A DNA stretch of 43,219 nucleotides from an uncultured Peptostreptococcaceae bacterium (GTDB lineage Bacteria; Bacillota; Clostridia; Peptostreptococcales; Anaerovoracaceae). The stretch covers positions 1-43,219 of the forward strand of contig CATJIF010000062.1 in the NCBI GenBank assembly GCA_949740445.1, written 5' to 3'. Below, piece after piece: positions 1 to 7,925 of this stretch (position 1 is the stretch's first letter; every line of letters starts with the position of its first letter). Made by a program: the position numbers and the translations under genes. Below the pieces are notes generated by a model. The model saw only the letters and a program-made list of their open reading frames with translations, was not told where the DNA came from and did not search any database.

Positions 1-93
1 AAATGTGAAGAACATACGCTGGAAGTAAAGACTGCAAATAAAGGATGCCCGGAGCGGCTTTATGATTGCGAAAAGCTATGCGAAACACCTTAA
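1..93 (+). CDS. 3' end of an unidentified gene (partial)
   Basis: Frame 1 is open from the first base to a TAA at 91-93, giving 30 residues that end in CETP. The other two plus frames stop within the first 27 bases, so this may be the tail of a gene starting upstream of the window. The fragment is rich in Cys, Glu and Lys and I do not recognise a family. It could equally be chance, because it is short. The metK promoter starts 33 bases after the stop and no terminator hairpin is visible between them. Confidence 0.35.
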   Translation, partial: KCEEHTLEVKTANKGCPERLYDCEKLCETP

Positions 94-126
94 AATAGAT
101 TCGTTGGAAGTTCGCTAAAATTATGT

Positions 127-156
127 TTGACACAGCACTGACAGTGGTATTATAAT
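127..156 (+). promoter_or_regulatory. Sigma-70/A-type promoter of metK
   Basis: A perfect TTGACA (127-132) and a perfect TATAAT (151-156) are separated by 18 bases. They sit just upstream of the SAM riboswitch, so transcription would start near 163 and run through the aptamer. Confidence 0.8.
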
Positions 157-189
157 AAAAGACGTAAATTTGAATATCCGTTAAGGAAG

Positions 190-335
190 CCTTATCAAGA
201 GCGGCTGAGGGAATAGGCCCTGTGAAGCCCGGCAACCTCTGTCTCTTCGCAGAAGAAAGCGAAGGGAGAAAAGGTGCTACATCCTACAGAATTATTAGCA
301 GTAGCGCGATACTGCAATGATGCTGAAAGATGAGG
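190..335 (+). promoter_or_regulatory. SAM-I (S-box) riboswitch aptamer
   Basis: The element opens with the S-box signature CTTATCAAGAG (191-201), continues with GAGGGA and GGCCC, then GAAGCCCGGCAACC, and ends with TGAAAGATGAGG. The P1 helix closes between 190-196 and 329-335. It precedes metK, a known S-box target, and is followed by an intrinsic terminator. By family knowledge, SAM binding stabilises P1 and lets the terminator form, so metK is switched off when SAM is abundant. Confidence 0.95.
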
Positions 336-368
336 ACGCGATGGAATGATCAACCACCGACAAGACCG

Positions 369-397
369 AGCCTCTTCTTTCAAGAAGGGGCTTTTTT
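369..397 (+). terminator. Riboswitch-controlled intrinsic terminator
   Basis: About ten base pairs form between 369-378 and 383-392 with one G-T wobble, a loop of four bases and a run of T to 397. It lies between the SAM aptamer and the metK ribosome binding site and is the likely expression platform. Confidence 0.85.
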
Positions 398-461
398 AAC
401 GGGCAATAAAAAGATGCGGGCGGCAGCTTGTGCAGCGCGCAATTTTGAAGGAGGTTTTACA

Positions 462-1649
462 ATGAGTAAGCGATTATTTACATCCGAATCTGTAACGGAA
501 GGACATCCGGATAAGGTATGCGACCAGATCAGCGATGCGATTCTGGATGCTATTTTTGAAAACGACCCTTACGGCCGCGTGGCTGCGGAAACGACTGTTA
601 CCACGGGTATGGCACTGGTCGTAGGCGAAATCAGCACGAAGTGCTACGTGGACATTCCGCGGCTGATCCGGCAGGTGATTAAGGATATCGGTTATGTAAA
701 GGGAGAGTATGGATATGATGGCAACACCTGCGCCGTAATTACCGCGATTGACGAACAGTCCGGAGACATTGCCATGGGCGTAAACGCAGCGTTGGAAACC
801 AAAGAAGGCAGCGAGGCTGGTGAAGATGCACAGATCGGCGCCGGCGACCAGGGTCTGATGTTCGGATATGCCTGCAACGAAACGCCGGAGCTGATGCCCA
901 TGCCGATTTCGCTGGCACACAAGCTGGCAAAGCGCCTGGCGGATGTAAGAAAATCCGGACAGATTTCCTACCTGCGCCCTGACGGAAAAACGCAGGTAAC
1001 AGTGGAATACGACGGCGATACGCCTGTACGGGTGGATACGGTGGTTATTTCTACGCAGCACGATCCCGAAGCCACCCAGGAGCAGATTCGTAAGGATATG
1101 ATCGAACAGGTTATTCGCCCGGTCGTTTCCGCAGAGCTTTTGGATGAGAATACAAAGTATTACGTAAATCCTACCGGCCGCTTTGTAATCGGAGGGCCGC
1201 ACGGCGATTCGGGGCTGACCGGCCGCAAGATTATAGTAGATACCTACGGCGGCTACGCCAGACACGGCGGTGGTGCATTCTCCGGAAAAGACCCCACAAA
1301 GGTGGATCGTTCCGCAGCCTACATGGCAAGATATGCAGCAAAGAACGTCGTCGCTGCGGGCCTTGCCGATAAGTGTGAAATCGAACTGGCTTATGCCATC
1401 GGCGTAGCGCGGCCTGTATCCATATTGGTAGAAACCGGTGGCACCGGCAAAATTTCTGATGAGGAAATCGCTGCACTGGTAGAAAAGCACTTTGATTTCC
1501 GTCCGGCGGCCATCATTAAAGACCTGGAACTGCGCCGTCCGATCTATCGCCAGGTGGCAGCCTACGGCCACTTCGGGCGGACTGACATCGACCTGCCCTG
1601 GGAGAAGACCGACAAGGCGCAGCTGCTGAGAAAAGAAGCCGGACTGTAA
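462..1649 (+). CDS. metK: S-adenosylmethionine synthetase (methionine adenosyltransferase)
   Basis: The 395-residue product makes S-adenosylmethionine from methionine and ATP in the cytoplasm. It begins [18 protein letters not shown] and shows the HPDK motif (15-18), the GAGDQG signature (126-131) and the glycine-rich GGGAFSGKD loop (269-277) that binds the triphosphate. Length matches the family. The ATG at 462 follows AAGGAGG with good spacing; the frame is open further upstream, but that extension covers the riboswitch terminator and is not conserved sequence. Expression should be controlled by the upstream S-box element. The gene ends in a strong terminator that also carries the next promoter. 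Confidence 0.97.
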   Translation: MSKRLFTSESVTEGHPDKVCDQISDAILDAIFENDPYGRVAAETTVTTGMALVVGEISTKCYVDIPRLIRQVIKDIGYVKGEYGYDGNTCAVITAIDEQSGDIAMGVNAALETKEGSEAGEDAQIGAGDQGLMFGYACNETPELMPMPISLAHKLAKRLADVRKSGQISYLRPDGKTQVTVEYDGDTPVRVDTVVISTQHDPEATQEQIRKDMIEQVIRPVVSAELLDENTKYYVNPTGRFVIGGPHGDSGLTGRKIIVDTYGGYARHGGGAFSGKDPTKVDRSAAYMARYAAKNVVAAGLADKCEIELAYAIGVARPVSILVETGGTGKISDEEIAALVEKHFDFRPAAIIKDLELRRPIYRQVAAYGHFGRTDIDLPWEKTDKAQLLRKEAGL

Positions 1650-1723
1650 GAGAAAAAGCGAGAAAAACTTCGACAAAATGCAGCGATATTGTTTCATCAG
1701 AACAACGTTATGACAAAAAAATA

Positions 1724-1761
1724 AGTAAATGGTCACAAATATGTTGACCATTTACTTTTTT
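1724..1761 (+). terminator. metK terminator
   Basis: A perfect 12-base-pair stem pairs 1724-1735 with 1745-1756 around a nine-base loop, followed by T at 1757-1761. The 3' arm overlaps the -35 box of the downstream promoter. Confidence 0.9.
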
Positions 1762-1772
1762 GAAGGTATAAT
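1744..1772 (+). promoter_or_regulatory. Promoter of aspartokinase, overlapping the metK terminator
   Basis: TTGACC (1744-1749) and a perfect TATAAT (1767-1772) are 17 bases apart. The -35 box lies inside the 3' arm of the metK terminator stem, so one stretch of DNA ends one transcript and starts the next. Predicted transcription start is near 1779. Confidence 0.65.
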
Positions 1773-1872
1773 GTCTACACCCGGCGATTGGCGAACTGTA
1801 GAACAGCAATTGTGTCGGTAGCGAAATACATAGATTGTTCATATGGATATAGAAAATAATACAGCATAAATG

Positions 1873-1905
1873 CCCTCAGAAGGAGGGTCTGCCCTTTTGT
1901 GGGCA
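1873..1905 (+). promoter_or_regulatory. Tandem small hairpins in the aspartokinase leader
   Basis: Two adjacent five-pair hairpins lie at 1873-1887 (CCCTC with GAGGG) and 1890-1905 (TGCCC with GGGCA). The GGG at 1885-1887 can alternatively pair with the CCC at 1892-1894. The first hairpin sequesters an AGGAGG. No T-run follows, so this is not an obvious terminator, and it does not match the lysine riboswitch consensus that I know. Confidence 0.35.
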
Positions 1906-1943
1906 AGCGATTCAGTCATATCAGTCAGAGAGGATACATTAAA

Positions 1944-3269
1944 ATGGGAATAAAAGTAGCAAAATTTGGCGGCAGCTCTGTGGCGGATGCCATCCAGCTC
2001 GCCAAAGTAAAGAGCATAATTGAAGCAGACGACAGTAGAAAATATGTCGTTGTTTCTGCGCCGGGAAAGCGATTTGACGGCGACAGCAAAATCACGGATT
2101 TGTTATATTTGTGCAATACGCACATCGAACATAACGTTCCCTGCGACCAGATATTTCAGGTTGTCGTAGACCGGTACAAGGCAATGGAAATGAGCCTGGG
2201 CGTACAGGTGGGCCTGGACGAAGAATTTGCAGAAATCCGCCAGAAATTAGAGGCTGGCGAAGGAGCGGACTATATCGCTTCGAGGGGAGAATACCTCAAT
2301 GCAAAGCTGACAGCCGCGTATCTGGGCATGGACTTTGTAGACGCTGCCGGATTGGTAAGATTTAATGAAAAGGGAAGATTTCTCGACGAAGAGACGGACC
2401 AGGCGCTGGCGGAGGAGCTGAAAAAGCACGAACGGGCGGTAATTCCCGGATTTTACGGCACATATCCTGACGGGAAGATAAAAACCTTTACCCGCGGCGG
2501 TTCTGATATTACGGGTTCGATTGTAGCAAAGGCGGTTGAAGCCGAAATTTACGAAAACTGGACTGATGTTCACGGCTTTTTACAGGCAGATCCCCGGATC
2601 GTAAAAGACCCGGAACCCATCGCTACCATTTCCTATTCCGAATTGCGTGAGCTGTCGTATATGGGGGCCAGCGTTCTGCACGAGAATGCAATCTATCCGG
2701 TCAGAGGGCAGAATATTCCGATCAATATCAGAAATACCAACGACCCCGAGCATCCGGGAACGATGATCGTTTCCAAAGCAAAGCCGGAGGACGATGGACG
2801 GATTATCACAGGTATCGCTGGTTCGAAGGATTTTACCGTGATTACGCTGTGCAAAAATATGATGAGCTCAGAAAAGGGCTATATAAAACGGCTGTTGGGG
2901 ATTTTAGAAGGCTATGGCATCGGATTTGAGCACTTGCCCAGCGGTATTGATACCGTATCGGTGGTCATTTCCAACAAGCAGCTGAATGGCAGCCTTCAGG
3001 ACATTCTCGACGAAATCGACCGCAAGCTAAATCCCGACAGCGTGGAAGTAAATCAGGACATCGCGCTGGTTGCTACAGTGGGCGCCGGTATGGCAAAAAG
3101 GCGCGGGACAGCTGCGAGGCTGTTTACAGCTTTGGCGCAGGCGGAGGTAAACATCCGCATGATCGACCAGGGCTCCAGCGAAATGAACATTATCGTTGGC
3201 GTAAATAACAAAGATTTTGAAACATCCGTGCGGGCGATCTATGCGGCATTTGTAACCGACGGGAAATAA
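1944..3269 (+). CDS. lysC: Aspartokinase
   Basis: This 441-residue enzyme phosphorylates aspartate, the first step to lysine, threonine, methionine and diaminopimelate. It starts MGIKVAKFGGSSVADA with the kinase KFGGSS motif (7-12), carries the GGSDITGS nucleotide-binding region in the middle, and ends with two ACT-type regulatory segments typical of feedback-controlled enzymes. No homoserine dehydrogenase is fused, so it is monofunctional. The ATG at 1944 matches the family N-terminus and has GAGAGG upstream. A GTG at 1899 with AGGAGG upstream is in frame and would add 15 residues not typical of the family. Converges on the sigma-54 regulator across a shared terminator. Confidence 0.95.
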   Translation: MGIKVAKFGGSSVADAIQLAKVKSIIEADDSRKYVVVSAPGKRFDGDSKITDLLYLCNTHIEHNVPCDQIFQVVVDRYKAMEMSLGVQVGLDEEFAEIRQKLEAGEGADYIASRGEYLNAKLTAAYLGMDFVDAAGLVRFNEKGRFLDEETDQALAEELKKHERAVIPGFYGTYPDGKIKTFTRGGSDITGSIVAKAVEAEIYENWTDVHGFLQADPRIVKDPEPIATISYSELRELSYMGASVLHENAIYPVRGQNIPINIRNTNDPEHPGTMIVSKAKPEDDGRIITGIAGSKDFTVITLCKNMMSSEKGYIKRLLGILEGYGIGFEHLPSGIDTVSVVISNKQLNGSLQDILDEIDRKLNPDSVEVNQDIALVATVGAGMAKRRGTAARLFTALAQAEVNIRMIDQGSSEMNIIVGVNNKDFETSVRAIYAAFVTDGK

Positions 3270-3463
3270 GGGCAGGCGTAACGCAAGATGCATAACGCAG
3301 GTGGTAGCAAAGTGCGCCCGGCCGCAAAAGGATAGCATGTATAGAACGATGCCGGACATCAGAGCGCACAAAACATAAAAAAGCTTATGAGAAGGATACG
3401 ACAGAATCTGCGAGCGGAATCCCCGATCGTATGTGGCTGTCGTTCCGATAAAATACACCAAAG

Positions 3464-3500
3464 CAAAAACTGCTGCAAGCAAGAATGGCAGCAGTTTTTG
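3464..3500. terminator. Bidirectional terminator between lysC and the sigma-54 regulator
   Basis: A perfect 13-base-pair stem pairs 3464-3476 with 3488-3500 around an 11-base loop. A-rich and T-rich arms give U-tracts on both strands, suiting the two convergent genes. The 190 bases from lysC to this element contain no gene that I can support. Confidence 0.85.
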
Positions 3501-3540
3501 TTTTGCTCATTTTGATGGGCGAAAACGGCATCAGGAAAAA

Positions 3541-5724
3541 TCAGAGTGGGGGGGGGTATCCTCCAGATGGTTCGTTTCTAACGTAGCCGGCCTCCTGCTG
3601 TCGCTGCGAACAGCGCTGGATTTCTGCGATACCGGCCTCTGTAATGCGCGTTCCCTCGCGGCCGCGGCCGATGAGAATCCAGCCGCTTTGCTGCATATTC
3701 TGAAGGATTGCCCGCAGATTGCTGTCGCCGATTTCGATGTGAAGCTCCCGCAGCAGCCGGGTCAGCTGCGTTCTGCCGATTCCGTGAAAGGCGTGTGTGT
3801 TGCCAGCAATAATAGAAAGAATACGCAGCCGGATCGTTTGACTGTCCGGCGGATGAATTTCGCTGGATGCCGTTTTGCCGGAACTGGAGAAAGAAACAGC
3901 GCCGGGATCGCCATCAAAAGGCGATGCTGCGGCAGAAGAAACCGGCACAGCGGAGGGAGAAGGCTGCACGGCGGAATTGCCACCTGCGGCGGACGTCAAA
4001 ATTGCGGGGCTATCGTAAAGATAATCAGGCAGCGACGATAAGGTGCCGAAGTGAATGGCGACACTCTCCAATTCGCGAACATTGCCGGGCCAATCGTGGA
4101 GAAGCAGCTGGTTTTTATCGCGCTCCGTCAGCTCCTTGTATTTGTTTCCGAGAAAATGTGCCATCAGCGGCAGAATATCCTCCTTGCGGTTGCGGAGAGG
4201 ATCAACATTAACATTGATAACATTCAGGCGATAGAACAAATCCTTGCGGAAGGTTCCATTAGCAACTTCTTCGCGCAGGTCCTTGTTCGTAGCCGCTAAA
4301 ATGCGGATATCTACATCAATCACGCGGTCGCTGCCGATGCGGACAATCTGATGCTCTTGCAGAACGCGCAAAAGGCGGGATTGCAGGTGCGGCGAAGTAT
4401 CGCCGATCTCATCCAGAAAAATCGTGCCGCCGTTGGCCTGTTCAAACAGGCCGACCTTGCCCGTCTTGCTTGCACCGGTAAACGAACCGCTCTCATAGCC
4501 GAAGAGCTCGCTTTCCAGCAGGGATTCCGGCAGAGCTGCACAGTTGACAGCGACAAAAGCAGCAGCACTTCTCGTAGAAAAATTGTGCAGCGACTGCGCA
4601 AACAGCTCCTTGCCCACGCCGCTTTCCCCGGTAATCAGCACAGCATAATCCGTCGTCGCCGCAGTCTTGGCCAGCGCAATGCACTTGTCAATCTCCTCAG
4701 AAATGTGAACAATATCCGAAAACGTATACTTAGCGTACAGCCCCTTTACCTCGCGCTGCCTCTTCGCCAGAAGCGTCTGCTCCTGCAAATCCTTCTCCCG
4801 CTGCAACAAAATCGAATAGCCAATAATCTCATCCATCAGCATAATTGCATTTTTGTCGATAAAATAACTTTCTCCATCAGAGGCAACCGCTGCCTTGGGA
4901 GGCAGCTCTTTTTTCAGCGCAGCTACAAACTCCGCACCAAAAATATCGGTCAGCGGAACGATTTTCGTAAGATTAAAAATAACGTCGGCCCGGTCGTTGG
5001 AATAAATCAGCTCATAATTTTCGTTGACGATAAAAAAAGCTTCGTTCAGTCGGTTGCTGAGATTTTTTAAAACCTGGGTTTTTAAAGCGTTTTTCAGATA
5101 ATCGTCGTGAGAGTGGGTGTTGGGTTCTTCAATAGAACGGATGTGCCGGATCAGATTGCGGTTGGTAGAATCAAAATCCAGCTCCAGCTTCCGCATCAAA
5201 AGAGAAATTGTATTAAAACTGATTTCGCGGTAACCGATGTTGATGATGGTTTCGATGAAAGGCGGAACCAACTGGGGTTCGTTGGGCGTAACGCAGATTT
5301 TCAGGCGGCTGTATTTAGAGATATTGGCATCATTGGGGTCGTAAGGAATAAAGTTAATATGATTGATGTCGATTTCATATAAACCATAGATAGTTCCGAC
5401 AGCGTTTTCGTAAGTATCGTTTACGACCAAGACGTCGGTGTTGGGTGCAAGCGCACGAAGAGGCTGCAGATTTTCACGCGAAAAGCTGCGGCCCATAAGG
5501 ACGATACTGCTGAAATCGGGAACATTGCCCCTCAGCCGGTAGAGCATGGCGTTGTCAATTACGAGATAAGCGTCGGCAATAATCATAAAATTCTGGGGTA
5601 ACTCATTCAAATGATAATTTTCGATAAAAATATAATCACCGAAAATGCGCTCCAAATTATTGCTTAGATAGGCGATGACTTCCGGATTTTCTCTGTTTCT
5701 ATAAATAATAGCGATCTTTTTCAT
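3541..5724 (-). CDS. Sigma-54-dependent transcriptional activator (enhancer-binding protein)
   Basis: The 727-residue protein has an N-terminal region of about 200 residues of unknown type, a probable PAS-like sensor around 215-310, and an AAA+ sigma-54 activator domain around 335-570. That domain shows Walker A GESGVGKE (366-373), the sigma-54 contact loop as GSFTGA (413-418, consensus GAFTGA) and Walker [11 protein letters not shown] (432-441). A low-complexity Ser/Ala/Pro linker (574-630) leads to a C-terminal winged-helix-like segment (630-700) in place of the usual Fis-type helix-turn-helix. The start is the ATG at 5724 with GAGG upstream, before [10 protein letters not shown]. It is divergent from a peptide transporter operon with a -24/-12 promoter, its most likely target. 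The ligand is unknown. A C9 tract encodes the last prolines. Confidence 0.9.
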   Translation of the reverse strand: MKKIAIIYRNRENPEVIAYLSNNLERIFGDYIFIENYHLNELPQNFMIIADAYLVIDNAMLYRLRGNVPDFSSIVLMGRSFSRENLQPLRALAPNTDVLVVNDTYENAVGTIYGLYEIDINHINFIPYDPNDANISKYSRLKICVTPNEPQLVPPFIETIINIGYREISFNTISLLMRKLELDFDSTNRNLIRHIRSIEEPNTHSHDDYLKNALKTQVLKNLSNRLNEAFFIVNENYELIYSNDRADVIFNLTKIVPLTDIFGAEFVAALKKELPPKAAVASDGESYFIDKNAIMLMDEIIGYSILLQREKDLQEQTLLAKRQREVKGLYAKYTFSDIVHISEEIDKCIALAKTAATTDYAVLITGESGVGKELFAQSLHNFSTRSAAAFVAVNCAALPESLLESELFGYESGSFTGASKTGKVGLFEQANGGTIFLDEIGDTSPHLQSRLLRVLQEHQIVRIGSDRVIDVDIRILAATNKDLREEVANGTFRKDLFYRLNVINVNVDPLRNRKEDILPLMAHFLGNKYKELTERDKNQLLLHDWPGNVRELESVAIHFGTLSSLPDYLYDSPAILTSAAGGNSAVQPSPSAVPVSSAAASPFDGDPGAVSFSSSGKTASSEIHPPDSQTIRLRILSIIAGNTHAFHGIGRTQLTRLLRELHIEIGDSNLRAILQNMQQSGWILIGRGREGTRITEAGIAEIQRCSQRQQEAGYVRNEPSGGYPPPL
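3548..3556. repeat. G9/C9 homopolymer at the 3' end of the activator gene
   Basis: Nine consecutive G on the plus strand encode Pro-Pro-Pro just before the stop of the activator gene. Slippage would change only the last residues and the stop position. Confidence 0.8.
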
Positions 5725-5818
5725 GGCAGGGCCTCGTTTCTGTATAACACAGCTGTCAATATTCTTATTATACACCAGAAAGCGAAACGATGACAGGGGG
5801 AAATATGGAAGTAAAGAA

Positions 5819-5872
5819 TTTAATAAGCTTTAATATATAAAAACCCATTAAAGCCTATTAAAATTGATTAAA
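5819..5872. repeat. Helically phased ATTAAA/TTTAAT repeats, candidate activator binding sites
   Basis: TTTAAT occurs at 5819 and 5829, and its reverse complement ATTAAA at 5847, 5857 and 5867. Every repeat is exactly 10 bases from the next of its own orientation. The block lies about 170-225 bases upstream of the predicted sigma-54 start site, a typical distance for upstream activating sequences. Assignment to the divergent activator is inference. Confidence 0.6.
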
Positions 5873-6016
5873 TGTTCCGATGATTTTAAAAAGGCTGATA
5901 TAAGTGAAGGAATGGAGATGACAAGAAATTTATATTTCGTTTTTTGTCGAAAAAATATGGGGATTTGGACAGTAAAGCCTTATTTTTTGTACAAAATGTG
6001 ATAGCTGTGTGAAGTT

Positions 6017-6033
6017 TTGGCATGAAGATTGCA
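6017..6033 (+). promoter_or_regulatory. Sigma-54 (-24/-12) promoter of the peptide transporter operon
   Basis: TTGGCATGAAGATTGCA matches the consensus YTGGCACG-N4-TTGCW at all but one position, with exactly ten bases between the GG and the GC. Predicted start of transcription is near 6044, giving a leader of about 79 bases before the first gene. Confidence 0.85.
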
Positions 6034-6122
6034 AAATTATCTGTGCATGCAGATGATGGCTTCTGTAAAGAGAAGGAGCTATTCAAAGCCATATCGATCT
6101 GGAAGGAGGATCTATTTTTTTC

Positions 6123-7064
6123 ATGAGGAATTATATTGTAAAAAAGATACTGATCGGAATTGTACTTCTGTTTTGTGTATCTTTCCTCGTATTCAGCATG
6201 CTCTACCTGATGCCAGGAGATCCGGCATCCATCATGGCAGGGCAGTTGTCTAAGGGAGCAAATTTGGATCAAATCCGGCACGAATACGGCCTCGACCGAC
6301 CGTTTTTAGTGCAGTATGCAGACTGGGTACGCAAAATTGTATTCGAACAGGATTTTGGCATTTCCTATAAGTACCGTCTGCCTGTCTGGAATCTGATCAA
6401 AACGAGAATCCCCATCAGCTTAAAGCTGACCATCACTACATTGCTTATTTCCGATGCGATCGCCATTCCTTTGGGCCTTCTGTGCGCCTATAAAAAGGAT
6501 AAACTGTTCGACCGCGCTACGGTGGGGGTTTCGCTGGTATTGACAGCGGTGCCGTCCTTCTGGCTGGCTGCACTTCTCATGCTGACCTTTGCCATCAAAA
6601 TACCGTTGTTCCCGCTGGCAGGCTTCGAATCGTGGCAGAACTATGTGCTGCCCGTAGTAACTGGCGTTATCAGCGGTCTGGCCAGCACCATTCGCTTAAC
6701 AAAATCCGAAGTACTGGATGTTATGAGAGAAAAGTATGTAACCACGGCTTATGCAAAAGGATTAAATAAAAAGAGAGTTATGATCACGCATGTGCTGCGC
6801 AACTCCCTGATCGTACTGGCAGTGAATTTATTCCTGTCGATTCCCTGGCTGATTTCCGGCTACATTATCATCGAAAAGGTATTTGGTATTCCCGGCATGG
6901 GAAATCTGATGGTAAATTCCATTATTCAGCAGGACTTCAATGTAATCCAGGCCATCATTTTAATCATCACTGTATTGACAATCGTTTGCAATATTTTAAG
7001 CGATATCGTTTTGGGCATCTTAGATCCTAGAATTCGAATTTCTGTCACTGGAGGTGAAAAGTAA
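6123..7064 (+). CDS. Peptide ABC transporter permease, DppB/OppB type
   Basis: The 313-residue integral membrane protein is the first permease of a peptide importer. It starts with the family's N-terminal membrane segment (residues about 9-30, ending MLYLMPGDP) and has several further membrane spans and the EAA-type cytoplasmic loop around TAYAKGLNKKR that contacts the ATPase. Start ATG at 6123 follows GGAAGGAGGA with a rather long spacing. It is the first gene behind the sigma-54 promoter, and its stop directly abuts the next start. Dipeptide or oligopeptide is likely, but nickel or other small ligands are also handled by this family. Confidence 0.92.
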   Translation: MRNYIVKKILIGIVLLFCVSFLVFSMLYLMPGDPASIMAGQLSKGANLDQIRHEYGLDRPFLVQYADWVRKIVFEQDFGISYKYRLPVWNLIKTRIPISLKLTITTLLISDAIAIPLGLLCAYKKDKLFDRATVGVSLVLTAVPSFWLAALLMLTFAIKIPLFPLAGFESWQNYVLPVVTGVISGLASTIRLTKSEVLDVMREKYVTTAYAKGLNKKRVMITHVLRNSLIVLAVNLFLSIPWLISGYIIIEKVFGIPGMGNLMVNSIIQQDFNVIQAIILIITVLTIVCNILSDIVLGILDPRIRISVTGGEK

Positions 7065-7913
7065 ATGAACGAAAGTCCGGTAAAAGAGTTTTTTACCTCC
7101 TGCTATAAAAATAAAAACTTCCTGATCGGTTTTATTATGATTGCAATCATCATTCTCATGGCGATCTTTGCCGATCAGATTGCGCCCTACGAATTTGATG
7201 CTGCCAACCCACAGGAGGTATTGCTGGCGCCCAGCAGTCAGCATCTGCTGGGAACGGATAACATGGGGCGCGACCTCTTCAGCCGCATCATATATGGAAC
7301 GAGAATTACACTGCAGGTGGCTGTGATCGGTGCAGGACTGCAGTTAGTCATCGGCGTTATCGTCGGCCTGGCCTGCGGATATTTTGGCGGGGCCGTGGAT
7401 AAAGCGCTGATGTTCTTTGCCGACCTGACCTACAGTATCCCCGGCATGATTGCTGCGCTGGCTGTGGTTACGATTCTAGGCAGAAGTTTAACCAATGCGA
7501 TTATCGCTACGGCAGTAGTCAACTGGGCGGCTTACGCCAGAGTAGTGCGCGCCAAGACCATGTCCATCAAAAATCAGGCCTTTATCGAAACCGGTGTCGC
7601 TTTCGGCGAATCGGCAATCGCCATTATGTTCCGTTACATATTGCCGAACATTGTACCTGTTCTGATTGTAAATATTTCTATGCAGCTTCCGGGAACGATT
7701 ATGTCCACGACAACGCTGAGCTTTTTAGGCGTGGGCTCGCAGCCCCCGTCGCCAGACTGGGGCCTGATGGTTTCGGAAGGCATCGACTTTATTGCCCGCG
7801 GACCGTGGCTGTGTATTTATCCCGGTCTGGCTCTGGTATTCGTTGTGTTTGGCTTTAATATTCTGGGTGAGGGCCTGCGCGACCTGTTAGACCCCAGAAT
7901 GAAGTCGCAGTAA
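7065..7913 (+). CDS. Peptide ABC transporter permease, DppC/OppC type
   Basis: The 282-residue second permease pairs with the upstream DppB-like protein to form the membrane channel. It has a cytoplasmic N-terminus, a first membrane helix near residues 22-42, the family hallmark LLGTDNMGRDLFSRIIYGTR near 62-81, further helices, and an EAA-like loop in ETGVAFGESAIAIMFRYILP. GGAGGTG precedes the ATG, which begins at the base after the previous stop, so the two are probably translationally coupled. Confidence 0.93.
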   Translation: MNESPVKEFFTSCYKNKNFLIGFIMIAIIILMAIFADQIAPYEFDAANPQEVLLAPSSQHLLGTDNMGRDLFSRIIYGTRITLQVAVIGAGLQLVIGVIVGLACGYFGGAVDKALMFFADLTYSIPGMIAALAVVTILGRSLTNAIIATAVVNWAAYARVVRAKTMSIKNQAFIETGVAFGESAIAIMFRYILPNIVPVLIVNISMQLPGTIMSTTTLSFLGVGSQPPSPDWGLMVSEGIDFIARGPWLCIYPGLALVFVVFGFNILGEGLRDLLDPRMKSQ

Positions 7914-7925
7914 GGAGGGTCTGGT

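Larger units (their letters stand above)
5725..6122. other. Divergent regulatory region between the activator and the peptide transporter
   Basis: These 398 bases hold no gene. They are AT-rich and contain the phased ATTAAA/TTTAAT repeats (5819-5872), a TTTTTTgtcgAAAAAA inverted repeat near 5940-5955, a perfect palindrome TTTTGTACAAAA (5985-5996) and the sigma-54 promoter (6017-6033). On the minus strand a TATAAT lies at 5772-5767, about 43 bases before the activator start, without a good -35 box. The AT-rich middle could bend to let the activator reach the promoter. Confidence 0.7.

Noticed and set aside
474-1751. Long open frame on the minus strand opposite metK
   Set aside because: It mirrors a highly conserved gene, has no family motifs and no ribosome binding site; it is a codon-bias shadow.
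1773-1943. Lysine riboswitch or T-box upstream of aspartokinase
   Set aside because: The expected conserved boxes are not present; only small hairpins are seen.
3433-4211. Plus-strand frames opposite the end of the sigma-54 activator gene
   Set aside because: They overlap the conserved activator gene and have no domain or start signal.
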